Origin: Pempheris klunzingeri
Taxonomy: Eukaryota; Chordata; Actinopteri; Acropomatiformes; Pempheridae
Assembly (NCBI RefSeq): GCF_042242105.1
Contig: NC_092032.1
Location: 5,436,415-5,500,414, forward strand
Direction: 5' to 3'
Length of the DNA: 64,000 nucleotides
The notes beneath the pieces are model-generated. The model ran no database searches. It worked only from the letters and a program-made list of their open reading frames with translations, and was not told the origin of the DNA. How positions within the stretch are numbered: the stretch's first letter is position 1; each line of letters begins with the position of its first letter. Position numbers and translations under genes: made by a program. Below are positions 1 to 44,925 of the stretch, in pieces.

Positions 1-427
1 ATTCATGTCGCCGTGAAGTTCCAGCGTATCAGAATGCGTCTGTGGAGGTAACTGGACGCCCGGACGGAAATTACAAGGCGAGGGAGTCGAGTGTGAAACC
101 GACGCCTGAAAGATAGAGGCTCTATCTGTCCTCGGCTGGACGTTTGGAAGGGGGACGTCGGGCTGCTCCTCTGATTTATTAGCCTACCTCGGCGTTTCTC
201 AGCTTCTTAAATGACCGCACTTGTCCGGCTCTGCGTCTTTCACACTCAGGGGAAGGGCGTGTAACGCTAACGGACACCGGGGTTTGCACCAGGTCTGGAT
301 ATCCGCGTTACCGCCCCGTTTTTTTTGTTTTTTTCCCCCTCTGTCGTGGTAACGCGAACAGCGCGACCAGAAGAAGAAGGCAGAAGACTGTTGGCTTTGG
401 ACTATAACCAAAACCGGCTTCCACACC
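1..427 (+). promoter_or_regulatory. ccny: ccny 5' leader / promoter-proximal region (partial)
   Basis: Sequence directly upstream of the ccny start codon. No splice acceptor is needed between here and the ATG, so at least the 3' part is probably 5'UTR. It is richer in CpG than the downstream intron, as expected near a vertebrate promoter. No clear TATA box is visible and the transcription start cannot be placed. It contains short upstream ORFs, for example ATG at 211 to TAA at 262-264 (17 codons). The window begins inside this region, so the promoter may extend beyond it. Confidence 0.6.
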
Positions 428-33758
<33,331 letters not shown>

Positions 33759-33871
33759 CGCTGGCATGGGGCACGCAGACAGACCTGTCAGACGTACTGT
33801 GCTGTGTTTCTGCCTGGTGAGCAGGCAAACCAGGTGGGCAGCAGTCCTGTGGATCACTGGGTCTCTCTGGA

Positions 33872-33873
<2 letters not shown>

Positions 33874-33920
<47 letters not shown>
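33874..33920. repeat. (AC)23 microsatellite in ccny 3'UTR
   Basis: A 47-bp perfect CA run about 115 nt after the ccny stop codon. CA repeats in mRNA can bind hnRNP L; any role here is inference. Confidence 0.95.
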
Positions 33921-33922
<2 letters not shown>

Positions 33923-36900
33923 CACACATTCTGGCACTTTTCCAGGTGTGATTGCTCCCTCTCTGGTTGTTGTACATAAACAAGTTCCTCTGGCTGCCTG
34001 CACTGAACCAAACAGAGCTCAGCTGAACCAAACTGAAGTGTGCGAGCGAACGTTGTTGGGATAAAGACTGCAGAAGAAGAAGAAGAAGAGGAAGAGGAGG
34101 AGGCCCAACAGAAATACAGCTGTCAGTATAAGAGACTTTGTGAAGTTGGGAAACGAAAACCGAAACGAGCTTAATGCAAAACGCGCCAGATGACGGCGGA
34201 GACGGCGCCCCAGAGTCCCTCCCCCCCTGAGGCTGGCTCAGAGACTGGCTGGTACGGCCGACTGAGGGACGCCGTCTACATTCCTTTAATTTGAATCTTC
34301 TCGTTCGGTTTCTTCACTGAAGCATGAGATTTTTTTATTTTTCTGGAGAGCTTAAAAGGCACATTTACGTTTTCTAAATGCTCAATTCCTCGATTAGTTT
34401 CAGTGTTTTGTTGGTGTTTATGTTTTTTTTTTTTGCATTCCCGTTCAGCAGAAGCCTCTGCTAGCAGATCCAAGCATACAAAAAAAAGGAAAGACAAAAT
34501 GTACATTCCACTGTTAACTTGAGTGTACCGTTGTTGAATTTGACTGGACTGCGCATCACTGGACCTGCATGGATGGAGCGCTCATTCACATTATAGCCAT
34601 TTTAAGCGAAGATCTCATTCGGAGAGCTCATATTAGAAATCAAGTTAGCTTAAGACGCATTTGACAGGACCTGGGAATCCAACTAGCGCCGTTCCGCTTA
34701 GAGAGCAGCTTCTCTCTCCAGCCGCCACTCAAATACAGCCGTTCACCTAAAGCAATACTCGTGCATTGCTTTGTTGTTGTGATCGCATACGATTGAAGCA
34801 TGCTACTTGGGAGAAGACTGAGTGGAGCACAGCGGCCCCCTGCTCTCAGTCAGACGTGAGACATGCTGTAGAGCTTGTGTTGTACTTAATTCACTGCCAT
34901 TGTCCTGACCTGTGGTGCCTGTAATAAGCTAGTTTAACTTTTCTCCCCTTTCTACTGGAGGAATAGAACAAATAACTGAAGTATTTTTCTTTTTTTTTTT
35001 TTCTTTAACATTTTGTATGGTTCTTCCAGCTTACAAAGAAACAGCACAAATGGGATATCGACACTTAGGAGCCACTAAAAGCATGATTCTTCAGGGTTGT
35101 TTTTTTGTTGTTCAGGACAGGACTGAAACGAATGAGAAAAAGCATTAGGTGATGATTGAAACACTGCTTATAAAAAGATAGATTGTATACATTTTGTGTC
35201 TGTACAGTGTAAATACAGCGCCAGTGTGCAAAATCTGTCGACTGCGGTCGCACTGTAAAAAAAAAAAAAAAAGAAGCAGAATGATGTTAGAATATTTATA
35301 TTGGCTCGGTTTTTACTGTACACGAGGGTGACTGTAAACACACGTGCCATCCCTCGTTCCTATGACAAATCAAGTAAAGACGAAGGTGAAGTATTAAGAT
35401 TCAAACGGGAGACACCACTTCAGATTTGTTTTTTTTCTCTCTGTTTTCTTGTTACAGTGTTTTCACATGCAGAAAATGCCAAGTTTTTACGTGTTACATC
35501 CTGTATATGACATATAGAGAATACAAGACAATTCAGGCTTATTTTATGATCTGTTGAAGTTGTTTTGTTTTGTTTTTTTTAAAGATTTTTTTTTTTTTAA
35601 CCCCTCCCTTTGGAAGCGTTGCCAGATCTGTTTGTTTGTCGAGCCCCAAAACTAAGTGTAGTAAAAGGTTGTCGGGCAAATCAGATACACAGTAGAACAA
35701 ATTAAAATAGAATATGTTGTATGATTAAAATGGAGTGTAAAAGGTGCTTTTGTCTTCTGCCAGCAATCAGTTGATTAAGTAACTTAAAACTTTATTTATC
35801 TTACCTTTATCTACAGTAGTCCCAGTTTTCCATAAGCAGCACTTCCTTTTCTGTCACTATGTTTTACCACCTGATTGCAGGGTAAAAGGAAAGTCGACAA
35901 CGTTATTAATTGATGTATTCAGTCACATCTTTGGCTACTTTTTACTGCATTTTGTGAGTTTTGGGGCTCCAAAGTTTACCTACATTTACTGGAAATAAGT
36001 GAAACTGTCATAAACAGCTCAGTTATTCATGAACACTTCCTGGTTTGGCCTCTGTTTGACATAAATAGGAAACTATGTGGGAATATAGTAGAGGGGAAAC
36101 CTATAAGATCAGCAAGTTTAATTGGCTTAATTCATTCTAGTTTTCACGCCTGGATGGGTCGATGACAGTGTGAAGTAATGCTTCTATTATGTAAACTTTG
36201 TAATAGTGGATGTTTGCCGTATGATCAACTGGACTCATCTTTTCCTCCACATTATCACTGAATAGACAGTGAGGTATTTATTCAAGAAGATCGTAACATA
36301 ACATGGAAATGTCTGAAAAAGACAGGAAAGCTCAGACAAAGGTCCAAATTCAAATGTGACATCGGCACACCCACTTTTGGGCCTCCGGGTCATTGTGTGC
36401 ATTTCATTGGCAACTTTAAGTTCTGCTGTTTGTCGAGCCACCAGAGAATCAGTCTGTCAGTCAGGTCGGTGAGATTTCCAACCCCGAGCGGACAGAACTG
36501 TACCAAAGTCACAGATAAATGAAGGACGTGTTGCTCTGGCCCAGCCCACTTTGCACATGAAGTATATGAAAAGGTTGTTGGGACCTGGGAAAAGAACTGT
36601 TGTCTTGCATGGTGCTTTGAATGAGTGGAAAAATAAAAGTGCAAAATGTGTCTTTAGGAAAGTGACATTACTGGAGTTGCTGTTTGTGAGTTCAAACTGT
36701 TAGAGGTATTCGAAGATTGTATATCCTATTTATTGTATGTGTGTGTGTGCGCATACAGCCCGGTCTGGTGTTCTCTCGACCCAGAAGTAAGCGGTGATGC
36801 CACGGGGGTCGAGCTATGGCGAGTCCTGAGATGGAAAACTGACTCCGACAGCACAGACCGTGGGCCTGTGGCGTCCTGTCGGCTGGTTACTCGGTGTGTG

Positions 36901-37310
36901 TCATAGCCTTGTGCACTGAACTCTACCTCTGCATAGAGTTTTACTTTTGTCTTGATTTTTCTTCCTCTCTTTGGCGACAATTTTTCGCTTTCACAAATTC
37001 AGCTTTGATCATGACAGTTTCCCGTGCTAACATCAGTCAACTGCTGTAGCTGTGATCTTTGTTGGTTTTTTTTCTGTTGATTGATATTTTTAACAAATTG
37101 TACTGTTCTGTTATAATTGTCGGTGTATTATTTCCTCTTCAACGAGTCATTCTGTTCCTGTTCTCAGTTTGCCAAACTCTCTCTCTCTCTCTCTGTTCTA
37201 TCTTTTTCGCTGTATGTTTTCAAGTATGATTTCTAGAACTGCTCCCAATTCTTCTCTTCTGAAGCAATGTTTAGAAAAACCTGTGCAAGAATTAAACTGT
37301 AAAACCTTGC

Positions 37311-37316
37311 AATAAA
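37311..37316 (+). terminator. ccny: Likely ccny polyadenylation signal
   Basis: Canonical AATAAA, preceded at 37291 by ATTAAA. Positioned at the end of a long gene-free 3' region before a probable repeat begins at about 37345. Confidence 0.55.
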
Positions 37317-37335
37317 CCCCGCCCCCTGTCTCTGA

Positions 37336-40300
37336 TTTAACCTAAAGGATCAATTCACCCAAACTCAAGTTTAAGGTCTCAGAGTAATTGTGATTAGTCT
37401 GATCACAATCCCCACACTGATCATTCATGGTGTTAATCACAAGTGCTTTCTACACTGCTATCACAATATTTCGATTTGTACTGTATTGTGCAACTGATGT
37501 GACTCAGCAGGGTTTCATCTCCCAGAAAGAACCATTTAAATGGCTTAGAGCAAGTGGTAATACAGAGATTACACTCTGCCATATTGTCACTGAGGGAAAC
37601 ATTTAATCCTCTGTATTATCCTTGATTTGCATTTCAATCGGCGCGCTGGTAATTGCTATACAAGTCGATTCAATGCGGCGGAGAGGTGCTCAGAGCTATA
37701 GAGAGAGCTACTGCCAAACATTCGTTATGAGCTGCATTAATCGTGTGCATTTCGAGTAGCGTACAAGGACGCACGAGCTCACCTTTGGAGCCACATCTGT
37801 TGAGTTAATGATCACGTATCGCTTGTTAATGTCTCATATTCTGTTTTGCCCGTCAGTTCATTTAAGGAAGTCCAGGCAGATTCAGCCTGAGGACTCATCT
37901 ACTCCACACCCACCTCACAGATGGTTGGGATTAATGTTGGATTAATATTACTGGTACATTAAGAGCTTTTATTCAAGCAAAAGTAAATGAGCGACCACAT
38001 TCTCGCTCTAGGGTATTGCCTGTTACAGGGTGCAAAAACGTTTGTAGCACTAGATACACAATATCAAATTGTATCAAGGCTAGAGGGATGTGTTCCTCTT
38101 GGCTTCCTGCAGCTGCTGAAAACAAGATTAATGAGAGTGAGACTCAACCAAAAAGTAGCTGGCCAGAAAACACAAACAATGAGCGTAAAGATGCTGGATA
38201 CTCCACAGGGCCGATGGGAACTACAGCGTTAAGTGTTAATTCTCTGTGAGCCGATCGTAACGAACGACTCCTATCACATTACACATTGTTCTTTGACCCA
38301 CTGTTCATTCATCTGAAATACTTAGTGCAGCTTTAAGATGATGAAACAACACCCACATCCTATATATCCTGTGATTTTTTTTTAAAGTCTCAATAGTTTT
38401 CTGCTGTCTTGAACAGTGAGGCAAAATACCCAGACAGACAGAAAATCATGAAAAAGATCATCTCATTCTGCATCATAGTTTTTAATCACTGTCCTCACAC
38501 CTCATGGTGCAGTTTGCAGGCTCATGAAAGCCCTTTAAAATTCTGTTGGGATGAGTGTCACACCAGTGCATCAGGACACAGGATAGACTTTTTCTTGTGA
38601 TTTTGCCAGTCCCTCCATCGCTAATGTGGAAATGGGGAACAGCTGTAGGATCAGATGGCTGATCGGGTAATGACTGAAACGGGAATTTCTCCCAAACAGA
38701 AGCTGCTGGACAGGTGGGGAATGGCAGGGTCTGGAATGAAAGCGTAGTTAGCATGCATGGAAATGGCACTAACTGCTAAAGCTGGAGTCAAGGGGGAACG
38801 AGAGCAGGGCGGAAAGGATTAAGTCTGTGCTGAATGCTGCCAGAAGACTGTGGATAAAACTGGAGAAGAGCTAGATGTGACACTGAGGGAAGGATTTGCA
38901 CAAATCTGGAGAAGTAGTTGCTGAGGTTTTCCAGGGAAAGTTTCAATATCGCTTATATGGCCATGAAGGGCATTCATACTCCATTACAGACATAGTGACC
39001 CAAGAGTGGAAAGGCAGGCATTCTTCCCTGAAAATAAACTCAGGCGCTGAGGTGCTTTATGGAAACTATTCTTACATTTCTTTTGACTTTGATGCACCTT
39101 ACATCTGTGATAAAAGTGAGTAGAAGCAGATGTGGCATAAGGACAAAGAGGCTTGTGTAACAATGAAGATCAGTCACTGTGGGTCATTACTTTAAATGAG
39201 CTATACACTTACTCACCAGAAGGTAAAGTCTGAATGAGTAAAGCTTTACACGAGTGTCATGATTAGTGAGTGAATATAAAGTGTCTCTGTGTTGCTGCAG
39301 GTCATCTGTGAAACTGAAAACAGGTGAGCCTCGTTATCCTGTAGGCAGGAACCGGGCTCTCCGAGTAGTTAAGAGAAGGGGTACAAGTTTCTCATAGAGG
39401 ACGCTGTGTTAAAGTAGGTGTATGTATGTGTGGGCTCTGCATTGATGTAAGTAATAAATAATGTCCCTGCTAATGAGCATTCTTAGCGTTGTTGCACCTG
39501 TTAAGCTTACCCTGCACTTACCTGAGCAGATGGTACATTCCAGCCGTGCCACGACTGTTTGCTGTAAGGTGGGCTCCATTTTTGGTTTTTAGTCCAGCTT
39601 CAGCTTTGAGCTGCTTTTGCTGAGCTTTCTTTTTAAAGTTTGTGTGATTTTAACCCACAGCCCTTCATTACTTTTGGTAATAATCAGTCTTAACTCATTG
39701 AGGTGTGACATTTCCAGTGCCAAACAACAAGTCAAAACTTTGATTTCACTATTTTTCTGCAGAATTCTTCTGTATATTCCTAATCGCACCCATGCCATCC
39801 CTTCAGAAAGAGCTGTGTGGGATTCTTACTGTGAGTCACTATGGAAGTGCTACTAACATTAATCTGTAGTGATAATGAGACAAGCCGACTGTGTTTTGTA
39901 TCCTTTTGTGTCCCACCAGACACCATGTCCATGTTGGAAAGGAACTGATATATCGCCTGTGAAATAATTTTATGAGGGAGGTCTGAGGTACAGAAGAGAA
40001 CCTCATTTACATGTGATGAGAGCTATTCCACAGTCTGCATATCTACATGTTGTCTTACTTCATCACTGGAAGATGCAGCAGTAAGTGCTTGTATTTTTAT
40101 GGACCAGCCAGTTTGGACATGCTTGCCATTGTGCTTGAGAACTTAATACAGCAATTTAGAGTGAGTAAGCCAGGACGCTCGTTCCTCTCCTGTAAGGACG
40201 ACCAGCAGCACCAAAATATCTCTGCAATGCCAGGATGGCAACGTGCCTTTGGAAGTGTGTTAAGAATAGATCCACAATGGGGCTCGCTGCCGTCTTCTGT

Positions 40301-40627
40301 TGTCTGAGGACAGACAGTTGTCTGCAGGGGACAGAGGAAGAAGTATTTCCATGGTTTACTTCAGACCTCCACAGGCTTGGATGACTCAAATGGGTTTGAT
40401 TTTACCTACCAGAAACTGGCAAATACTTCTCCTAGGACAGAGGGAGAGAGAGTCAGACTGCTGAGGGAGCTTTGCGTATGTCAACCTGGAGGTTATTGTG
40501 CTACTGGAAGCCGCTGCGCCCCATGGTAGAAAGGGTAAAGGAGAGAAGAAGTGGCTGTATATGGAGTGAGGTTCTGGCTTAAAGGTGATCTGGAGCTGGA
40601 AGACAAGAAGCCTTCAGCATAGCAAGC
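37336..40627. other. ccny-gjd4 intergenic region
   Basis: No convincing gene. The stretch from about 37345 (AAAGGATCAATTCACCCAAA) and that around 38110-38225 look like teleost dispersed-repeat material. An open stretch at 38887-39123 has no ATG and no recognised family. Splice-like motifs occur at about 39115, 39301-39323, 39761 and 39920; they could be 5'UTR exons of gjd4, but this cannot be shown. Other segments hold nothing I can identify. Confidence 0.6.
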
Positions 40628-40691
40628 ATGGTGGGATCAAGTGCCTCTGAGGTCATCTTTATCTCTGTCAATCACAGCATCACTTTGATGG
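40628..40691 (+). CDS. gjd4: gjd4 coding exon 1
   Basis: A 64-nt coding stretch from ATG (A at -3, G at +4) to donor GGTGAGTTG. It encodes residues 1-21 plus one base, the cytoplasmic N-terminal helix. Delta-connexin genes are known to have an intron at about this place, unlike most connexins. Confidence 0.88.
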
Positions 40692-42087
40692 GTGAGTTGA
40701 CTTTTCTGACATGTTAACATGTTTCTGACCAGTCTAGATAAAGAAAAAACAAGCTGCATGTTATTTTACAGAGCAGTGAAATATTTTGGCTAATTTTGTT
40801 TTTTGCAAAATGTGCTACACCACATGCTTGTCGTCATGCTTTCAATACCAATGTGCTCACTTTTCAGGGAAGGTGTGGTTCATTGTGATGATCCTCCTCC
40901 GTATCCTGATCCTCCTCCTCGCTGGTTATCCTCTCTACCAGGACGAGCAGGAGCGATTTGTGTGTAACACCATCCAGCCCGGATGCGCCAACGTGTGCTA
41001 CGATCTGTTCTCCCCCATCTCTCTCTTCCGCTTCTGGCTGGTACAGCTCGTCACCTTGTGTCTCCCCTACATCATCTTTATCATCTACGTGGTCCATAAG
41101 GTCTTGAATGACCTCACTGTGGACCTGAGCTCCGCGGGTCACGTCCAAGCCTTGCCGCTGTTCAAGATCCGCCAGGAGCCGTTCAGCAAGACACCTGTAA
41201 ACAAGATACCTCTGGGGGCTGAGCGAGGGTGGGCCCGGTGCTTCACAGGAGCCTACGCCCTCCATCTGATGTTCAGAACGTTGCTTGAGGCAGGGTTTGG
41301 GGCAGCTCACTACTATCTGTTCGGTTTTTACATCCCCAGGAGGTTCCTGTGCCACCATCCGCCGTGCACCACCCAGGTGGACTGCTACATCTCCAGGCCC
41401 ACTGAGAAGACTGTGATGCTTAACTTCATGCTTGGTGTAGCTGCTCTGTCCCTTTTCCTAGATATTCTGGATTTCTTCTGCGCCATTAAACGATCTGTGA
41501 GGCAAAAGAGCAAGAGGAAGATGTTGGTGGAGAAGATCTATGAGGAGGAGCAGTGTTTCCTTTCAGCTGGAGGAGCCTCCAAAGGAATAGACCCAACCAC
41601 TTCCCTGGCTCAGCAGGACTTAGAGGTAGAGGCTGGTCAGATGGGGAGTTTCCGGAAGAGGCGAGGCAGCAAGGGTTCTTGCACAGAGGGAGTGCTTGCT
41701 TTAGGTCAGGAACCATCTTGCCCGGAGCGCTCGTCTCTTCCACGCTCTGCTGGACCTCCGGGCTGCAACACCAACGGAAATAACGGCTATTCTTTTACCC
41801 AGGAGGATTCTCCCGAAAGAAATGGCAGCGAGGTGGCTCTTTGCCCCCCAGAGCCAATGGGGACACCCAGGTCCATCCGTGTTAGCAAACGTAGTCGTCT
41901 CAAACCGCCACCTCCACCCAGACGGGACCTTGGGTCATCCCTCGGGGGTTCAGCGGGGCCCATTGGGGACATTTCCACAGCAATCTGTAACAGAAGGGTG
42001 GGTCAGTATACACTAGTTGAGCTGGGTAGCAATGCAGAGCTCCAGACAAATGATGATGGGCAAGAGAAACGATCAGAGTGGGTGTGA
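40628..42087 (+). CDS. gjd4: Gap junction delta-4 (connexin) protein, two coding exons
   Basis: A connexin: six subunits form a hemichannel and two hemichannels dock as a gap junction. Exons 40628-40691 and 40868-42087 give 1284 nt, 427 aa plus stop. The start MVGSSASEVIFISVNHSITL aligns with the human GJD4 N-terminus. The first-exon ATG is preferred over a frame extended upstream of exon 2, because TTTTCAG at 40861-40867 is a clear acceptor and the upstream frame has no connexin N-terminus. Extracellular loop 1 has C54-X6-C61-X3-C65 (QERFVCNTIQPGCANVCYD); loop 2 has C183-X4-C188-X5-C194 and YISRPTEKT. Four membrane segments lie near residues 24-42, 75-97, 160-180 and 208-230. The long cytoplasmic tail carries KPPPPPRRD and ends SEWV, as human GJD4 does from memory. 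Position between ccny and fzd8 supports orthology. The tail is longer than in human (about 370 aa total). Confidence 0.95.
40868..42087 (+). CDS. gjd4: gjd4 coding exon 2
   Basis: Encodes GKVWFIVMILLRILILLLAG through the four membrane segments, both cysteine-triplet loops and the cytoplasmic tail, ending in TGA at 42085-42087. A 164-codon antisense frame over it is a shadow. Confidence 0.95.
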
Positions 42088-44140
42088 TTTGGAGGGTTGG
42101 ATTGCTACATTTCCAGATTATTTTGGAACACAAGAATGGGACAAATAGAGGTGGGAGTAATGTGAGAAAAGAACACTGATACCCCAAGGCTTACATAGTG
42201 GCAACAACTGTTGGAGCTGACATCTTGCCATGCTCTCTACCTCATTTTACATTGCAGCCTGCCCTCTAAAATGGCAATGCACTCACCAGACACCTTAGAC
42301 TCACTCATATTTGCTATGATTTTATCATGCCATGAGTTCACGTTGCCTTTGACAAGCACCAGCTGAGTGATGCAAAACGACAAGAATTGCCAAACACAAA
42401 CTCTCTTAACAAAACAAGTCAAGAATGACAGGACACTCTTGCCCTAAGCGTCCTTGGGCAAACTTCAACCTTGAGGAAATCTAAAAGAGTGCATCCCACC
42501 TGTTTCTTACACTGTCCATAAACAAAGGCAGGCCTTGACATGTCTCACATAGCCCCCATATAGCCCCCACCTCCCACCACACTTGCCCTACAAGATACCA
42601 CCACAGAGCCCTTCTCTCTTGTGTTTGGGTCACTGGGGTCAAAGGACATGGGTAGCCTGTAGGCCCTGCGTTTGGGTGACCTTTTGGAGTCGGAGGATCA
42701 GGCTCAAATGAAAGGCAATAAGCTGGCCAAGGTAGCGTTATCAAGCTCACAGAATGGAATAGGATTCCTTCGTCTGAAGTGAGGGACACTGTGAAGGTGC
42801 CTAAAGCCGACATAGGCAAAGCAATTATGTTGCCCCATAGGGGCTCTGTATTTATGGAGACAGCTTGTCACTCTATTTCAGGGCCTCACAGAGCTTAGGA
42901 AGAATACAAGCCTTAACACACACTGGCACTAGAAATAGAGCAAAGCGGAGATCTGCAAAGGAGATGTGTTGCCGGTTGCCCTTCAGGATATCTGCTCTCT
43001 GCTTGCTGTGGCTTTGGTTTCACCTTGATCAAAGCTCAGACTAATGTAGGTCAGACACCAGCTCCCAGTATGACACATGTCAGTCACGGACAGTATACAA
43101 TGTGGCTGCTTTAATGGATAATCAATTTGTTTCTGAAATGCTCCCAGGTTTCTCTGTCTGTTTTCCTGACATCTCTGAACTACTTTATACCGATGATTGT
43201 GAGAGACTCCCGCAGTAAATGAGCAGCCTCGCAGTTGCATCTGGCCCTTTGTAGCTGAGGGGCCAGTCTCTGTGTAAACTGATAGCTCTTGATCTTCCTC
43301 CTCTTGTGGTCTCTTTGAAGGTGACAACAAAAGGTTGTGGCCTCATATCTCACCTATCTACTGAGTGCTGCACCCTTACTGTCATAGGGGTGACCTCAGG
43401 GGTTTTCATCAGACCACAGCAGGGTCTCATGGTGTCACACCTCCTTCATACAGCCAGCGTTTGGGGGGAAAAAGCCAGAGCTGGACTCAGTTACACATGT
43501 GTTTATTGGTATTCTGTACTGCAGAATGATATAGTTTAAGTGCTACTGTTGTATTTTATACGAATATTGAATAATCAATGTTCTATGCTCTTGTTTCATT
43601 AAACCCTTCAGTGCCTAATTCTTATTATGAGTCATATTCCAATAAAATGTACTGGTTATCTTCCAATATAATGTTGAATGAATTACTGTTTCATAAAGTA
43701 GTACATGTAAAATTAGTTTCTTTATATTAGAAATTGTTTCATGGTTTGTTTGATCTCTTATGTTTCTATGTGTTTCATTGACTCAAATGTGAAGTGATCT
43801 TTCTATGGGTGAAAGCTACGGCAGTTCATTAGTGTTATTAAAATCGTGTAAACTCCTATGACATTGAAGATGATGTAACTTTTCAAAGCACTTTAACTAA
43901 TCTTGTGTGATATGGTCCACTGTGCTGTAGTCCATTTGCAAAAACTGTAGTTTGCAATCATGCTGCCCTCCAGTGACGCTAAATGTGAAATGCTGCCATA
44001 TGTTGAATCCAGCACTTGAAATCAAATATGTTCTTGGTATTGTGATGACAGATTTTGATATGTGTATATTTCTATATTCACAAAATATTCAGTTATGACA
44101 CTTTAAAATGCACAATAAAGTGCACCCTTGCTCAGTTCAA
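42088..44140 (+). other. gjd4: Probable gjd4 3'UTR
   Basis: Gene-free sequence after the gjd4 stop. Candidate polyadenylation signals are AATAAA at 43641-43646 and 44114-44119. Which one is used cannot be told from sequence. No recognised repeats until the Tc1 fragment at 44321. Confidence 0.4.
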
Positions 44141-44320
44141 TGCTTCTCACTACTGCCTCACTTGGTCTGGTATGACCAGTGGCTAAAGGTCATTTTCCTC
44201 TTTATAGCATTATCAATGTGCTGCACAGGGAGCCACAACTCAACATGAGCGAGAACATTGGTAATGTTTTTCCCTGGTACTTTCTCTTTAAAGAAAAAAA
44301 AAGTACATTTCTCAGAATTA

Positions 44321-44910
44321 CAGTCGTATGAAAAAGTTTAGGCACCCCTCTGAGGCTGCATAATAATTTACTCTGTCTGCACAGAACATGATCACAGTGG
44401 CATGCCATTCATTTTCTAATTAAAGCTAAGTACTGGGGGTATTTTCCAGACAAAGATTTTTAGTGTAGCAATATTAAGTTGTATTAAATTAAATAAGTAA
44501 AAAACAGGCTGTGCAAAAATGTGGGCACCCTTGTCATTTTGCTGATTCGAATACCTGTAACTACTCAGCACTGATAAAGTGGAACACAAAATTGGTTTGG
44601 TGAGCTCATTAAGCCTTGAACTTCACAGACAGGTGCGTCCAATCATGAGAAAAGGTATTTAAGGTGGCCAGTTGCAAGTTGTTCTTCTCTTTGAATCTCC
44701 TCTGAAGAGTGGCAACATGGGGGCCTCAAACCAACTCTCAAATGACCTGAAAACAAAGATTGTTCAATGTTACGGTTTAGGGGAAGGCCACAAAAAAAAA
44801 AAGCTATCTCAGAGATTTCAGCTGTCAGTTTCCACTGTGAGGAACATAGTGAGGAAATGGAAGACCACAGGCACAGTTGTTGTTGAGGCCAGAAGTGGCA
44901 GGAAGTTCCC
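44321..44910 (+). mobile_element. Truncated Tc1/mariner-like transposon
   Basis: Starts after a TA dinucleotide with CAGTCGTATGAAAAAGTTTA, a typical teleost Tc1 terminal repeat, with an internal related motif GTGGGCACCCTTGTC. A transposase start ATG at 44717 gives MGASNQLSNDLKTKIVQCYG followed by a helix-turn-helix (LSQRFQLSVSTVRNIVRKWK). Only about 70 codons of the roughly 340-aa transposase survive. The catalytic DDE domain and right terminal repeat are absent, so the element is dead. Similarity fades at about 44910. Confidence 0.85.
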
Positions 44911-44925
44911 CAGTTTGATAGAACA
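44717..44925 (+). pseudogene. Tc1 transposase N-terminal fragment
   Basis: Bipartite DNA-binding domain remnant containing the HTH SVSTVRNIVRKWKTTGT, with no catalytic domain. The frame runs on into unrelated sequence and stops at 45008-45010. Confidence 0.8.

Larger units (their letters stand above)
33759..37335 (+). other. ccny: ccny 3'UTR
   Basis: About 3.5 kb of non-coding sequence after the stop codon up to AATAAA at 37311-37316. ATTAAA lies 20 nt upstream at about 37291, and an earlier AATAAA sits at 36632-36637. It contains a (CA)n tract (33874-33920), a GAA/GAG tract (34071-34103) and a Pumilio-type motif TGTAAATA (35208-35215). The 3' end is placed from polyadenylation signals only. 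Confidence 0.65.

Noticed and set aside
38887..39123. 79-codon open stretch between ccny and gjd4
   Set aside because: No ATG, no known family, and joining it to the next splice-like segment gives an early stop.
40864..41358. 164-codon antisense frame over gjd4
   Set aside because: Shadow of the connexin coding sequence; acidic low-complexity composition arises from the complement of the membrane and loop codons.
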